Assembly (NCBI RefSeq): GCF_029051685.1
Contig: NZ_JAACFT010000019.1
Location: 62,001-126,000 of the forward strand
Length of the DNA stretch: 64,000 nt
Reading direction: 5' to 3'
Origin: Bradyrhizobium sp. CSA207
GTDB lineage: Bacteria > Pseudomonadota > Alphaproteobacteria > Rhizobiales > Xanthobacteraceae
This document shows, piece after piece, positions 26,023-34,881 of this stretch. Within the stretch, counting starts at the first letter, position 1. Each line of letters opens with the position of its first letter. Made by a program: the position numbers and the translations under genes. The notes beneath the pieces are model-generated. The model was not told the origin of the DNA. It worked only from the letters and a program-made list of their open reading frames with translations, and ran no database searches.

Positions 26023-27318
26023 TCAATTTGAAGACCCGGCTGTGGCCATCCGTTTGGCCAGGAACCCGTCGATCGCCTGCGCCATCGAGGTCACGGCGCG
26101 GGACCGCCAGCCCTCGGAGACCAGATGCTCGAGGTCTCCCTTATTGGAGACATAACCGATCTCGACCAGCACCGACGGCACGTCGGGCGCCTTCAACACC
26201 CGGAAGCCGGCCGACTTCAGGGGATGCTTGTGCATCCGCACCGTCGACTTCATTTCGCCCATCAACAGACGAGCGAAACGATTTGAAAAGGTGCGGGTTT
26301 CGCGCTGCGTGAGGTCGATCAGGATGTCGGCGACATCGGTCGGCTCCTCGGCGAGGTTAAAGCCGGCGATCGCATCCGCCCGGTTTTCCGCGTCCGCGAG
26401 CCGTTCGGCCTCGGCGTCCGAGGCCTTGTCGGACAGCGTGTAGATCGTGGCGCCCTGCGCGTCGCCCTCGGCGCGCGGCAGCGCGTCGGCGTGGATCGAG
26501 ACGAACAGCGCGGCCTTCAGGCTGCGGGCGACTTTGACCCGGTCGTTGAGGGGAATGAAGGTGTCGTCGTCCCGCGTCATCACTACGCGGTATTTGCCGG
26601 TCTTCTCCAGCCGGTCGCGCAGCGCACGGCCAAAGGCCAGCACCAGGTTCTTCTCGCTTTCGCCGCTCGACTGCGTGCCATTGTCGATGCCGCCATGACC
26701 GGGGTCGATCACGACCACCGCACGGCCATCGGCCTTCTGCTGGACGGCTTCCGGCGTTGCGGCCGTCGAGACCGCGGCAGGCGGCGCCTCGCCGACCGCG
26801 GGCCGCAGCTCGGGGCGGTTTTCCGGGGCCAGCGATTGCACGAAGGCGGCGCGGTCGACCTCCTCCAGCTCCAGCACGAGTCGGGCCGGCTGTCCGTTGG
26901 CCGCCTCCAGCACGTAGGAATTGGCGATCTTGGCTGGTCCCGCCAGATCAAACACGATTCGCGAGCCGCCGGGCATCACGAGCCCATAGCGGAACGCCTT
27001 CACGAGCCCTCGCCCCCCGGTCCCCGTGCCCGAGGGCAGTTGAAAATTGAGCTGGGGCACATCGACCACCACGCGGTACGGATCGGCGAGCGTCACTGCG
27101 CGGAAGCTGACGGTCTGATCGAGGTCGAGAATGAAGCGGGTCTGCCTGCCGTCGCCGGCCAGCCGGGCGGCCGAGGCGATCGGAAAATTCGTTACGGCAA
27201 CAGTGGGTTGCGACGGACTCTCGGCCGCGCTGAGGCGCGAGGAATCGGCACATGGCAAGGCTGCGGCGCACAGAAGTGCACACCCCAGCAGAACCCTTTG
27301 ACTTGCGCGGCCCGCCAC
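26023..27318 (-). CDS. amiC: N-acetylmuramoyl-L-alanine amidase (AMIN domain, Amidase_3)
   Basis: Periplasmic amidase of 431 aa that splits daughter-cell peptidoglycan. A signal peptide (about 1-31) is followed by an AMIN targeting domain (about 40-145) and a zinc Amidase_3 domain (about 205-425). Zinc ligands are seen in VVIDPGHGGIDNG, in the Glu of SSGESEKNLVLAFG, and in FVSIHADAL; the catalytic Glu is in VPSVLVEIGYVSNKGD. It starts with GTG at 27318 behind GGAGG at a 10-bp spacing. Upstream of mrcA on the same strand and divergent from rne, it forms a cell-wall block. Confidence 0.94.
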   Translation of the reverse strand: MAGRASQRVLLGCALLCAAALPCADSSRLSAAESPSQPTVAVTNFPIASAARLAGDGRQTRFILDLDQTVSFRAVTLADPYRVVVDVPQLNFQLPSGTGTGGRGLVKAFRYGLVMPGGSRIVFDLAGPAKIANSYVLEAANGQPARLVLELEEVDRAAFVQSLAPENRPELRPAVGEAPPAAVSTAATPEAVQQKADGRAVVVIDPGHGGIDNGTQSSGESEKNLVLAFGRALRDRLEKTGKYRVVMTRDDDTFIPLNDRVKVARSLKAALFVSIHADALPRAEGDAQGATIYTLSDKASDAEAERLADAENRADAIAGFNLAEEPTDVADILIDLTQRETRTFSNRFARLLMGEMKSTVRMHKHPLKSAGFRVLKAPDVPSVLVEIGYVSNKGDLEHLVSEGWRSRAVTSMAQAIDGFLAKRMATAGSSN

Positions 27319-28020
27319 CGATTCCGTGCCTCCGAGCAGCCCTTTTAACGCAATAGAACCACAGGGTTAATCGATCCTTAATGACGGAGATGCGAAACTC
27401 GCTGACTGTGACCGGCTTGCGACGGTCCCTTGCACGGCCGGCCCATTCCTCGTATGTACGAGGTGCTGACGGCCATTATTTCCGGTTGTGTCGCATTCAG
27501 CCTCCCGGTGCTGCGCCGGAACTCTCAAGGTTTGGGAATTCCAGCGTTTTCCGTTCCCCCCGAAGGCCAGCGCGGTGCGCGGCAGGGCGGTGGATCGGGT
27601 CAAGCCCCGGCGGCAGACGGTTCCCGGTTACCCCTGTGTTTCCGGGACAGTTCTGACAGCGACGTGGCCCATTACCCGATCCCTTAATCCCAAGGGAGCG
27701 GTTCAATCTTCGGGATGAGCGCTTCCGCGCCACGCCTGGCCAGCAGCAACTGATTGAGGGGCGGCCTCGCCGCCCAATGTTTCATACGGGCCGACGCTTG
27801 ATGCGCCAGACTGTGCCGACGAATTCTGAAGGATCATTCGCGACGCTGCGGAGTAAAACTCCCGCGCGCCGCCTTGGCCCTCCAGCTTCCGATTCGGCAA
27901 GGCGCGAGAGACGGCGTTTCGGCCTTCCCCTCACCCCCGAATCAGGTGGACCGTCGCGTCACCCGGCAGCGCTCATCGCGCCCACGGTGAATCGCGCCCG
28001 CCGCCGCCAAGAGTTAAGAC
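27319..28020 (+). other. Long rne leader and divergent amidase promoter region
   Basis: 702 bp without a supported gene. It contains a perfect tetraloop hairpin, CCTCGT-ATGT-ACGAGG (27448-27463), and a 7-bp GGGCGGC/GCCGCCC hairpin with a three-nt loop (27759-27775). In E. coli the rne leader is several hundred bases long and its hairpins let RNase E cut its own message. A similar role is inferred here from position and structure only. The rne start of transcription is not visible to me. Confidence 0.45.
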
Positions 28021-31000
28021 ATGCCCAACAAGATGTTGATCGATGCCACCCACCCGGAGGAGACCCGGGTCGTCGTGGTCCGTGGCAATCGCGTCGAAGA
28101 GTTTGACTTCGAGACCGCGCAACGCAAGCAACTGCGCGGGAACATCTACCTCGCCAAGGTCACCCGGGTGGAGCCTTCGCTCCAGGCCGCCTTTGTCGAA
28201 TATGGCGGCAACCGCCACGGCTTCCTCGCCTTCAGCGAAATTCATCCCGACTACTACCAGATCCCGGTCGCCGACCGGCAGGCGCTGATCGAAGCCGAGG
28301 AGCAGGCCCACCGCGAGGCCGAGGAGGAGAGCGAGAACCGCTCCCACGGCCGCCGCCGCTCGCGCCACCGCAACTCCCGCCGCCGCAGCCACGGTGAGCG
28401 CGTCCAGAGCGACATCGTCGGAGGCCTCGAGGCCGGTGCCGATCCCGCTGCCCAGCCGATCGAGGGCGAGGCGCTGCCGGAGCACGCGGAGGGCGAGCAT
28501 CTGCACGCCGAGACGGAGCATCACGGCGAGCACGAAGCTCACGATCACGAACATGATCACGACGATCATGGGCACGACGATCATCATCACGCTCACGATG
28601 ACGACCACCATCACGCACACGATCATGATGACCATGGCCGTGAAGGTGGCCACGATCACCACGGCCACGACCATGATCACACCGGCGAATCCCCCGCGCC
28701 CGTCGCAGCCATTGGCGCCGAGCCCGTGGTCGCTGCCGAGCCCGAGGAAGCCGCTGTCTCCGAAGCGCAAGCCGAGGCTCTGGCCGAAGCCGTGACAGCC
28801 GCCGCTGAGCCGGCCGACGCCGTATACACGGCCGGCGAGACCGTCGAGGCTCCGCATCACGAAGCCGAAGCGAGGGCCGACGAAGACGACGACGAGGATG
28901 AAGAAGGCGAGGAAGCCGAAGATGAAGTCGTCGAATCCGTCGGCGGCGACGACGTGCTGGAGGAGGTGCCGGAGCGCACCTTCCGCCCGCGCCGCCAGTA
29001 CAAGATCCAGGAAGTCATCAAGCGCCGCCAGGTGATGCTGGTGCAGGTCGTCAAGGAAGAGCGCGGCAACAAGGGCGCAGCGCTGACGACCTACCTGTCG
29101 CTCGCCGGCCGCTATGCCGTGTTGATGCCGAACACCGCGCGCGGCGGCGGCATCAGCCGCAAGATCACGAGCGCCCAGGACCGTTCGCGCCTGAAGGAAG
29201 TGGTTCAGGATCTCGACGTTCCCGAGGGCATGGGAATCATCCTGCGCACGGCGGGTGCTGCCCGCACCAAGCCCGAGATCAAGCGCGACTTCGAATATCT
29301 GATCCGGATGTGGGAGACGGTACGCGACCTGACGCTGAAGTCGCAGGCCCCGACGCTCGTCTACGAGGAAGGCTCGCTGATCAAGCGCTCGCTGCGCGAC
29401 CTCTACAACAAGGAGATCGACGAAATTCAGGTCGCCGGCGAATCCGGCTACCGCGAAGCGCGCGATTTCATGAAGATGCTGATGCCCGCCAATGTCAGCG
29501 CGGTGAAGCAGTATCGCGACGGCCAGCCGCTGTTCTCGCGGATGGGCGTCGAAAGCCAGCTGGACGCGATGTTCTCGCCGACCGTGCAGTTGCGGTCCGG
29601 CGGCTACATCGTGATCAACCAGACTGAGGCGCTGGTCTCGATCGACGTCAACTCCGGCCGCTCGACGCGTGAGCACCATATCGAGGACACCGCGCTCAAA
29701 ACCAACCTGGAAGCGTCCGAAGAGGTCGCCCGCCAGCTTCGGCTTCGCGACCTCGCCGGCCTGATCGTCATCGACTTCATCGACATGGACGAGAAGCGCA
29801 ACAACCGGGCGGTCGAACGCAAGCTGTCCGACTGCCTCCGGCAGGATCGCGCGCGCATCCAGGTCGGACGCATCTCGCATTTCGGCCTGCTGGAGATGTC
29901 GCGCCAGCGCATCCGCGCCAGCGTGCTGGAATCCTCGACCGATCCCTGCCCGCATTGCGGCGGCACCGGTCACGTGCGTTCGGTGTCTTCGGTTGCGCTC
30001 CAGCTGCTGCGCGGCCTCGAAGAGATCCTGATGAAGGGCGCGACCCACAATCTCGTGGTCCGCACTCGCACCGACGTCGCGCTCTATGTGCTGAACCACA
30101 AGCGCGGTCATCTGCGCGACCTCGAAAACGGCTTCAAGGTCACGCTGGCGGTCATCGCCGATCCGAGCGTCAGTGGACCGCAGGCCTATCTGATCGACCG
30201 CGGCGAGCAGGTGCATACGCTCGAGGCCGCCAAGGCATTGCTGGCTGCACAGGCGGCCGCAAGCCCGCCGCCCATCGCCGAAGAGGCCTATGACGACGAG
30301 GAGTTCGATTCCGAACTCGAATCCGAGGTCGAGACTGAAGAGACCGAAGGTCTCGCCGAGGAGCAGACCGGCGAAGCCGCAACCGAACAGGATGGCCAGC
30401 GTCGCAAGCGCCGCCGGCGTCGGCGCGGTCGCGGTGCCCAGCGTGACGGCGAGTTGCGCGAGGACAGCGCCCCCGCCCTTCCCGAGGCGGCACTCGCTGC
30501 AGGCGAAGCAGACGAGGACGCGGAATCCGAGCAGGATGGCGAGGAGAGCGAAGAACAGCGGGCCCGCGGCGACCAGCAGGGTGCCGGCGATCGCAGCAGG
30601 CGCCGGCGCGGCCGGCGCGGCGGACGTCGTCGGCGCGGCGGTGGCGAGGAGGGTCTTGCCGGATCCATCGGTGACGAGCTCGCAGCCAGCCCGCCGTCGG
30701 AGGCGACCGATGCGGTTGCCGATTTCGACGACTTCTCGCCGCAGTCTTCGCCGTCCATCGCGCACACCGAGGCAGCGGGGGATATGCAGGCCACCCAATC
30801 CGAGCCGCGCTCCGACGAGGTGCGGGCGGATACGCCCGCTCAGATCGAACGGGCTCAGGCCGAGCCAGCTCACATCGAGCCGGTGTCTTCTGCCACATCG
30901 GACGACACCGCATCCGACGACAAGGCGGCGCGCCGCCGCTCTACGGTCCGGGAAAAGGTGAGCTTCCTGTCGAGCGGCCAGCCCGAGCCGGCGACACCGG

Positions 31001-31131
31001 TTGCGTCAGCGCCTGAGCCAGTTGCCCCACCCGCGCCGGCTCCCGAACCCGCAGCGGAGAGGACAGCCGAAACGCCTGCCGCACCGCGTCGCGCAGGTTG
31101 GTGGTCGCGCCGTTTCGGCGGCGGCGAATAG
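28021..31131 (+). CDS. rne: Ribonuclease E
   Basis: Endoribonuclease of mRNA decay and rRNA/tRNA processing, 1036 aa. The S1 domain starts at residue 36 but is split by an insertion of about 235 residues (84-320) before it resumes at YKIQEVIKRRQ. Part of the insertion (155-220) is a His/Asp tract with about 28 His in 66 residues. The catalytic aspartates lie in VSIDVNSGR and LIVIDFIDMDEKRN, and the zinc-link is CPHCGGTGH. The C-terminal 330 residues are acidic/basic, low-complexity and presumably a degradosome scaffold, ending AGWWSRRFGGG. A terminator follows directly. Confidence 0.96.
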   Translation: MPNKMLIDATHPEETRVVVVRGNRVEEFDFETAQRKQLRGNIYLAKVTRVEPSLQAAFVEYGGNRHGFLAFSEIHPDYYQIPVADRQALIEAEEQAHREAEEESENRSHGRRRSRHRNSRRRSHGERVQSDIVGGLEAGADPAAQPIEGEALPEHAEGEHLHAETEHHGEHEAHDHEHDHDDHGHDDHHHAHDDDHHHAHDHDDHGREGGHDHHGHDHDHTGESPAPVAAIGAEPVVAAEPEEAAVSEAQAEALAEAVTAAAEPADAVYTAGETVEAPHHEAEARADEDDDEDEEGEEAEDEVVESVGGDDVLEEVPERTFRPRRQYKIQEVIKRRQVMLVQVVKEERGNKGAALTTYLSLAGRYAVLMPNTARGGGISRKITSAQDRSRLKEVVQDLDVPEGMGIILRTAGAARTKPEIKRDFEYLIRMWETVRDLTLKSQAPTLVYEEGSLIKRSLRDLYNKEIDEIQVAGESGYREARDFMKMLMPANVSAVKQYRDGQPLFSRMGVESQLDAMFSPTVQLRSGGYIVINQTEALVSIDVNSGRSTREHHIEDTALKTNLEASEEVARQLRLRDLAGLIVIDFIDMDEKRNNRAVERKLSDCLRQDRARIQVGRISHFGLLEMSRQRIRASVLESSTDPCPHCGGTGHVRSVSSVALQLLRGLEEILMKGATHNLVVRTRTDVALYVLNHKRGHLRDLENGFKVTLAVIADPSVSGPQAYLIDRGEQVHTLEAAKALLAAQAAASPPPIAEEAYDDEEFDSELESEVETEETEGLAEEQTGEAATEQDGQRRKRRRRRRGRGAQRDGELREDSAPALPEAALAAGEADEDAESEQDGEESEEQRARGDQQGAGDRSRRRRGRRGGRRRRGGGEEGLAGSIGDELAASPPSEATDAVADFDDFSPQSSPSIAHTEAAGDMQATQSEPRSDEVRADTPAQIERAQAEPAHIEPVSSATSDDTASDDKAARRRSTVREKVSFLSSGQPEPATPVASAPEPVAPPAPAPEPAAERTAETPAAPRRAGWWSRRFGGGE
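28483..28680 (+). other. His/Asp-rich tract inside the RNase E S1 domain
   Basis: Codes for residues 155-220, built almost wholly of H, D, E, G and A with HDHDH- and DDHHH-type runs. The DNA is CAT/CAC/GAT/GAC repeats. Acidic insertions in the S1 domain of alphaproteobacterial RNase E are known; such a histidine density suggests metal binding. Confidence 0.7.
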
Positions 31132-31147
31132 GCCCGACAGCAAACAG

Positions 31148-31175
31148 AAAACGCCCGGCATGGCCGGGCGTTTTT
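31148..31175 (+). terminator. Rho-independent terminator of rne
   Basis: Ten-bp stem AACGCCCGGC / GCCGGGCGTT with a three-nt loop, preceded by AAA and followed by TTT. It lies 16 bp after the rne stop. The A-tract on the left makes it work also for the convergent regulator gene. Confidence 0.9.
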
Positions 31176-31197
31176 CGTTTCAGTGCACACCATAGCG

Positions 31198-31878
31198 CTA
31201 TTGCGCCGGCTCGCCGTCACCAGGCGGCGCCACGTCGCGCGATGCGATCTGGCGGAGCTGGTCGTAGAGATCGGGCGCCTCGCTGGTGCAGAGACAGACA
31301 CCCGTGGCGGAAGGCGCATCGCCGGCGTTGAGGTAGGCGTGGCCCATGGTGCTGTCGAGATAGATGCCGTCGCCTTCGCCAAGGATTTCCGGCGCGTAGA
31401 ACTCGGTGTGGACGGCAACGCGTCCGCTCGTCACCAGAAAATACTCCTCGCCGGCATGTCGCAGCAGCGGACCGAACTCGTCCAGCGAGCGCGCGCGGAC
31501 CTCGGCCATGATCGGCACCATGCGTTTGCCGATCAGGTCCGTGCATTGATAGCTGTAAGTATAGAATTTCGTGGTGATCACCTGGCCCTGCCCAGCCCGA
31601 CTGATGCTGCGCCGCGCCGTGACCGGCCGCCCCTGCGCAGGAACAGAGATCGCCGGATTGAACAGCTCGGCGATTTCCATCTTCAGGCCTGAGGTCAGCT
31701 GCAGCAGCTTGTCGTAGGTCAGCGACATCAGGCCGTTCTCGACCTTGGACAGGGTCGAGAGCGCCATGCCGGTCCGCTCGGCCACCTGCTTGAGCGTGAG
31801 GCCGCGCGCCTGGCGAGCCGCCTTGAGGCACTGGCCAAGCTGCGAATTGGGCCCTTCGGACGTCGCGATCTCGCTCAT
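31198..31878 (-). CDS. XRE-family regulator with C-terminal cupin domain
   Basis: 226 aa: helix-turn-helix (about 15-70, LTLKQVAERTGMALSTLSKVENG) and a cupin fold (about 140-205, HAGEEYFLVTSGRVAVHTE). This XRE-cupin layout is typical of local regulators of amino-acid, polyamine or amide catabolism, the cupin sensing a small molecule. It is divergent from an amidase gene; 206 bp separate them, including an A/T-rich palindrome at 32054-32071 next to the amidase start. It probably controls the amidase-MFS-dehydrogenase unit. Confidence 0.9.
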   Translation of the reverse strand: MSEIATSEGPNSQLGQCLKAARQARGLTLKQVAERTGMALSTLSKVENGLMSLTYDKLLQLTSGLKMEIAELFNPAISVPAQGRPVTARRSISRAGQGQVITTKFYTYSYQCTDLIGKRMVPIMAEVRARSLDEFGPLLRHAGEEYFLVTSGRVAVHTEFYAPEILGEGDGIYLDSTMGHAYLNAGDAPSATGVCLCTSEAPDLYDQLRQIASRDVAPPGDGEPAQ

Positions 31879-32053
31879 AAGGCAACGGTACCACGGCGGC
31901 CGAGAAATTGTTGACCGATCGATCTAATCTTTTCGGTGAAAGGGCCCAGAAGCGTCCCATTTGACCCTCCACTGAGCAGAATTTCCAAGATTTGTGCACG
32001 AAATGCCTCGCTTTGACGAATATACGTGCGCGAGCCTTACTTTCCGATATGCT

Positions 32054-32071
32054 AAATTATTTTCATAATTT
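32054..32071. promoter_or_regulatory. A/T-rich palindrome at the amidase start
   Basis: Perfect 7-bp arms AAATTAT and ATAATTT around TTTC, ending 13 bp before the amidase ATG. It is conspicuously A/T-rich for this genome. Its position overlaps the leader or -10 region, where a bound regulator such as the divergent XRE-cupin protein would block expression. Confidence 0.55.
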
Positions 32072-32084
32072 GAAAGGAACTGGC

Positions 32085-33581
32085 ATGTCTGGACTTTGCG
32101 ATTCCAGCGCCGTTGATCTGCGCCGCCTGTTGGCTGCGCGGGCGATCTCGCCTGTCGAACTGCTGGACGCCTGCCTGTCGCGCATCGCCACCATCAATCC
32201 CGCCGTCAACGCGGTCGTCACGCTGGACGAGCCCGGCGCGCGCGCCGCCGCGAAAGCGGCCGAGGCTGCCATCCTGCGCGGCGAAGATCGCGGCGCGCTG
32301 CACGGACTCCCCGTTCTGATCAAGGACACCCAGGACACCGCGGGGATGCGCACGACTTATGGCAGCCCCCTGTTGCGAGACCACGTACCGGCGGCCGACC
32401 AGGGTTCGGTCGCTCGCCTGCGCGTCGCCGGTGCCATCATCATCGGCAAGACCAACACGCCGGAATGGGCGGCGGGCGGCAACACCCGCAATCCCGTTTT
32501 CGGCGCGACCGGCAATCCCTTCGATCCCATGCGCTCGGCCGCCGGCTCCTCCGGCGGCTCGGCAGTGGCGCTCGCCTGCGGCATGGCCTCGCTCGCCTCG
32601 GGCTCGGACACCGGCGGGTCCTTGCGCAATCCCGCAGGCTTCGCCGGCATCGTTGGGATGCGTCCGTCCTACGGCCTCGTGGCGAGCGAAAAGCGCGCGT
32701 TCGGCTGGTCTAATTTGTCGACCGACGGGCCGATGGCGCGCAATGTCGCCGATACCGCGCTGATGCTCTCGGTCATGGCGAGCGACGATGCCCGCGATCC
32801 GCTCGCCTACACCCTGCCCGGCGAGCCCGTGCGCGCGCGCGCCGAGCGCTGGGCCGCGCCGCGCCCGGCGGAGCTTGGCAAGCTGCGTCTCGCCTTCACT
32901 GAAGACTTCGGCTTCGCACCGACCGAGCAGGCCATCCGCCGCACGTTCCGCGATCGCGTGAAGAGACTTGCGCCTCTGTTCGCCGAATGCCGCGAGGCGG
33001 CGCCGGACTGCGCGGGGGCGGACGATGCCTTTGCCGTGCTGCGCGCAGGATTGTTCCTGGCGATGCATGGCAAGAACTACAAAGAGCGTCCCGAGATGCT
33101 CGGCCCCAACGTCCGCGCCAATGTCGAAGAAGGCCTGAACTATACGCTCGAAGACCATTCGCGCGCCGCCACGACGCAGACACGGATCTATCGTGCCTAT
33201 CAGAGCTTCTTCGAAAGCTGCGACGTGCTGATCAGCCCGACCATCACGCTGAGCCCGCGGCCCTGGTCCGAGCTCTATCCGGCCGAGATCGACGGGGCGC
33301 CGACGAAATCCTACTTCCACTGGCTCGCGCTCGCCTACGCCGTAACGCTCGCAGGACACCCCGCGATCAGCATTCCGCTCGGCCTCGATGAAGCCGGCCT
33401 GCCGCTCGGCCTCCAGATCGTCGGCCCGCGTGGCGGCGACGCCATTGTGCTTTCGGTGGCCGCGAGTCTCGAGGCTGCGTTCGCCGGTGACATGCACATG
33501 TGCCGGCCGGTGCCCGACCTGGCGCGATTGGCCGTGGCACCGCCGCTGTCCGACGCGCCAGGCTTCCTCACCTGGGAATAG
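32085..33581 (+). CDS. Amidase (amidase-signature family)
   Basis: 498-aa hydrolase of C-N amide bonds. The Ser-cisSer-Lys triad is complete: K80 (VLIKDTQDT), S155 (AGSSGGSA) and nucleophile S179 (SDTGGSLRNP), with the family spacing of 75 and 24 residues. AAAGGAA lies before the ATG at 32085; an upstream in-frame start at 31992 would run across the palindromic operator. It is first gene of an apparent operon with an MFS carrier (51 bp later) and an FAD dehydrogenase. Substrate unknown; not clearly GatA because gatB/gatC are absent. Confidence 0.93.
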   Translation: MSGLCDSSAVDLRRLLAARAISPVELLDACLSRIATINPAVNAVVTLDEPGARAAAKAAEAAILRGEDRGALHGLPVLIKDTQDTAGMRTTYGSPLLRDHVPAADQGSVARLRVAGAIIIGKTNTPEWAAGGNTRNPVFGATGNPFDPMRSAAGSSGGSAVALACGMASLASGSDTGGSLRNPAGFAGIVGMRPSYGLVASEKRAFGWSNLSTDGPMARNVADTALMLSVMASDDARDPLAYTLPGEPVRARAERWAAPRPAELGKLRLAFTEDFGFAPTEQAIRRTFRDRVKRLAPLFAECREAAPDCAGADDAFAVLRAGLFLAMHGKNYKERPEMLGPNVRANVEEGLNYTLEDHSRAATTQTRIYRAYQSFFESCDVLISPTITLSPRPWSELYPAEIDGAPTKSYFHWLALAYAVTLAGHPAISIPLGLDEAGLPLGLQIVGPRGGDAIVLSVAASLEAAFAGDMHMCRPVPDLARLAVAPPLSDAPGFLTWE

Positions 33582-33632
33582 ATCAAGACAAGCTGGCTGG
33601 AACGCCGGATCGCCGGCAAATCGGAGACGCGC

Positions 33633-34865
33633 ATGACCGAATTGCTCTCGAAACGGAAGACCGGCATCGTCACCTTCGTCCTGCTCTATATCGCCTATTG
33701 CATCTCCTACATCGACCGCGCGGCGATTTCGCTGGCGTTGGCCCAGATCGGCAAGGACTTCAATCTCCAGGCCGCCGATCTCGGCATCGTCATCAGCGCG
33801 TTCTTCCTCGGCTATGCCGCGATGCAGGTGCCGGGCGGCTGGCTCGCAGATCGCTTCGGCTCGAAATATGTGGTGATCGTCACGATCGTGATGTGGTCGC
33901 TGTTCACGGCGTTCACGAGCCTTGCCTGGTCGCTTGCCTCGCTGATCGCGATCCGCTTCATCTTCGGCATCGCCGAGGGCGGCTTTCCGCCGGCCAGCAT
34001 CCGCGCCATCGCGGAAGTGTTCAAGAAGGACAGCCGGCCGAAGATGTCGTCGCTGCTGCTGTCATCGAACTATGCCGGCAGCATGCTCGCGCCGCTGATC
34101 ATGGCGCCGCTCATCCTCTGGCTGGGCTGGCGCCATGCCTTCAACGCGATCGGCATTGCCGGCCTTGTCTTCGCAGTGCTCTATTTCGTGTTCATCCCGC
34201 ATCTGGGACGCTCGATCGAGACCGGCGCAGGCGCATCGTCGGCTAGGGCTGAAAACCGCGCGCCGATGCGCGAGCTCATGAAGAATCCGCTGCTGTGGCA
34301 GTTGATGGTGGTGTGGTTCGGTCTGAGCTGCGTCAACAAGGGCCTGGATTCCTGGATGCCGCTCTATTTGCTTCAGCAGCGCGGGCTCGACCTCAAGACC
34401 GTCGGCGTGGTCGCACCGATTCCGTTCGTGATGGCGACCATTGCGACCGCGATCGGCGGCTGGGTGATGACGACATTCTTCAACGAGCGCGAGAAATATC
34501 TCCTGATCGGCAGCTCCGCATTGACCGGCATCTTCCTCTACGCCATGTACAAGGCGGAGACGATCACAATGCTGATCGCCTATCAGTCGGTGGTCTACTT
34601 CTTCAAATCCTTCGTGCTGGCCTCGGTGATTGCGCTTCCGACAAAGCTACTCCGTGACGACCAGATCGGATCGGGTGTCGGCATGGTCAATCTCGGCGGC
34701 CAGAGCGCGGGCTTCGTGGCTCCTGTCGCCATCGGCTTCATCGTGACCGGAACCGGATCGTTCGATGCGGCCTTCGGCTTCCTGGTGGCGATGACCGCGC
34801 TGTCCGTCGTGGTTGCCGCAACCATCAGCACGGCCCAGCCGACGCTTGCACCGAAGCCGGCCTGA
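33633..34865 (+). CDS. MFS transporter, anion:cation symporter (ACS) type
   Basis: Twelve-helix carrier of 410 aa. It shows the ACS start YIAYCISYIDRAAISLAL and the loop GGWLADRFGSKYV, as found in transporters of organic anions such as glucarate, 4-hydroxyphenylacetate and sialic-acid-type compounds. A GGAGACGCGC ribosome site precedes the ATG. It lies between the amidase and the FAD dehydrogenase on the same strand, so probably imports the amide or acid that those enzymes handle. Confidence 0.9.
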   Translation: MTELLSKRKTGIVTFVLLYIAYCISYIDRAAISLALAQIGKDFNLQAADLGIVISAFFLGYAAMQVPGGWLADRFGSKYVVIVTIVMWSLFTAFTSLAWSLASLIAIRFIFGIAEGGFPPASIRAIAEVFKKDSRPKMSSLLLSSNYAGSMLAPLIMAPLILWLGWRHAFNAIGIAGLVFAVLYFVFIPHLGRSIETGAGASSARAENRAPMRELMKNPLLWQLMVVWFGLSCVNKGLDSWMPLYLLQQRGLDLKTVGVVAPIPFVMATIATAIGGWVMTTFFNEREKYLLIGSSALTGIFLYAMYKAETITMLIAYQSVVYFFKSFVLASVIALPTKLLRDDQIGSGVGMVNLGGQSAGFVAPVAIGFIVTGTGSFDAAFGFLVAMTALSVVVAATISTAQPTLAPKPA

Positions 34866-34881
34866 CAGGAGAATTCCGCCA

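Noticed and set aside
27973..30873. 966-aa open frame antisense to rne
   Set aside because: Composition is low-complexity and mirrors the RNase E codons; rne has full family motifs. Long antisense frames are common at this GC.
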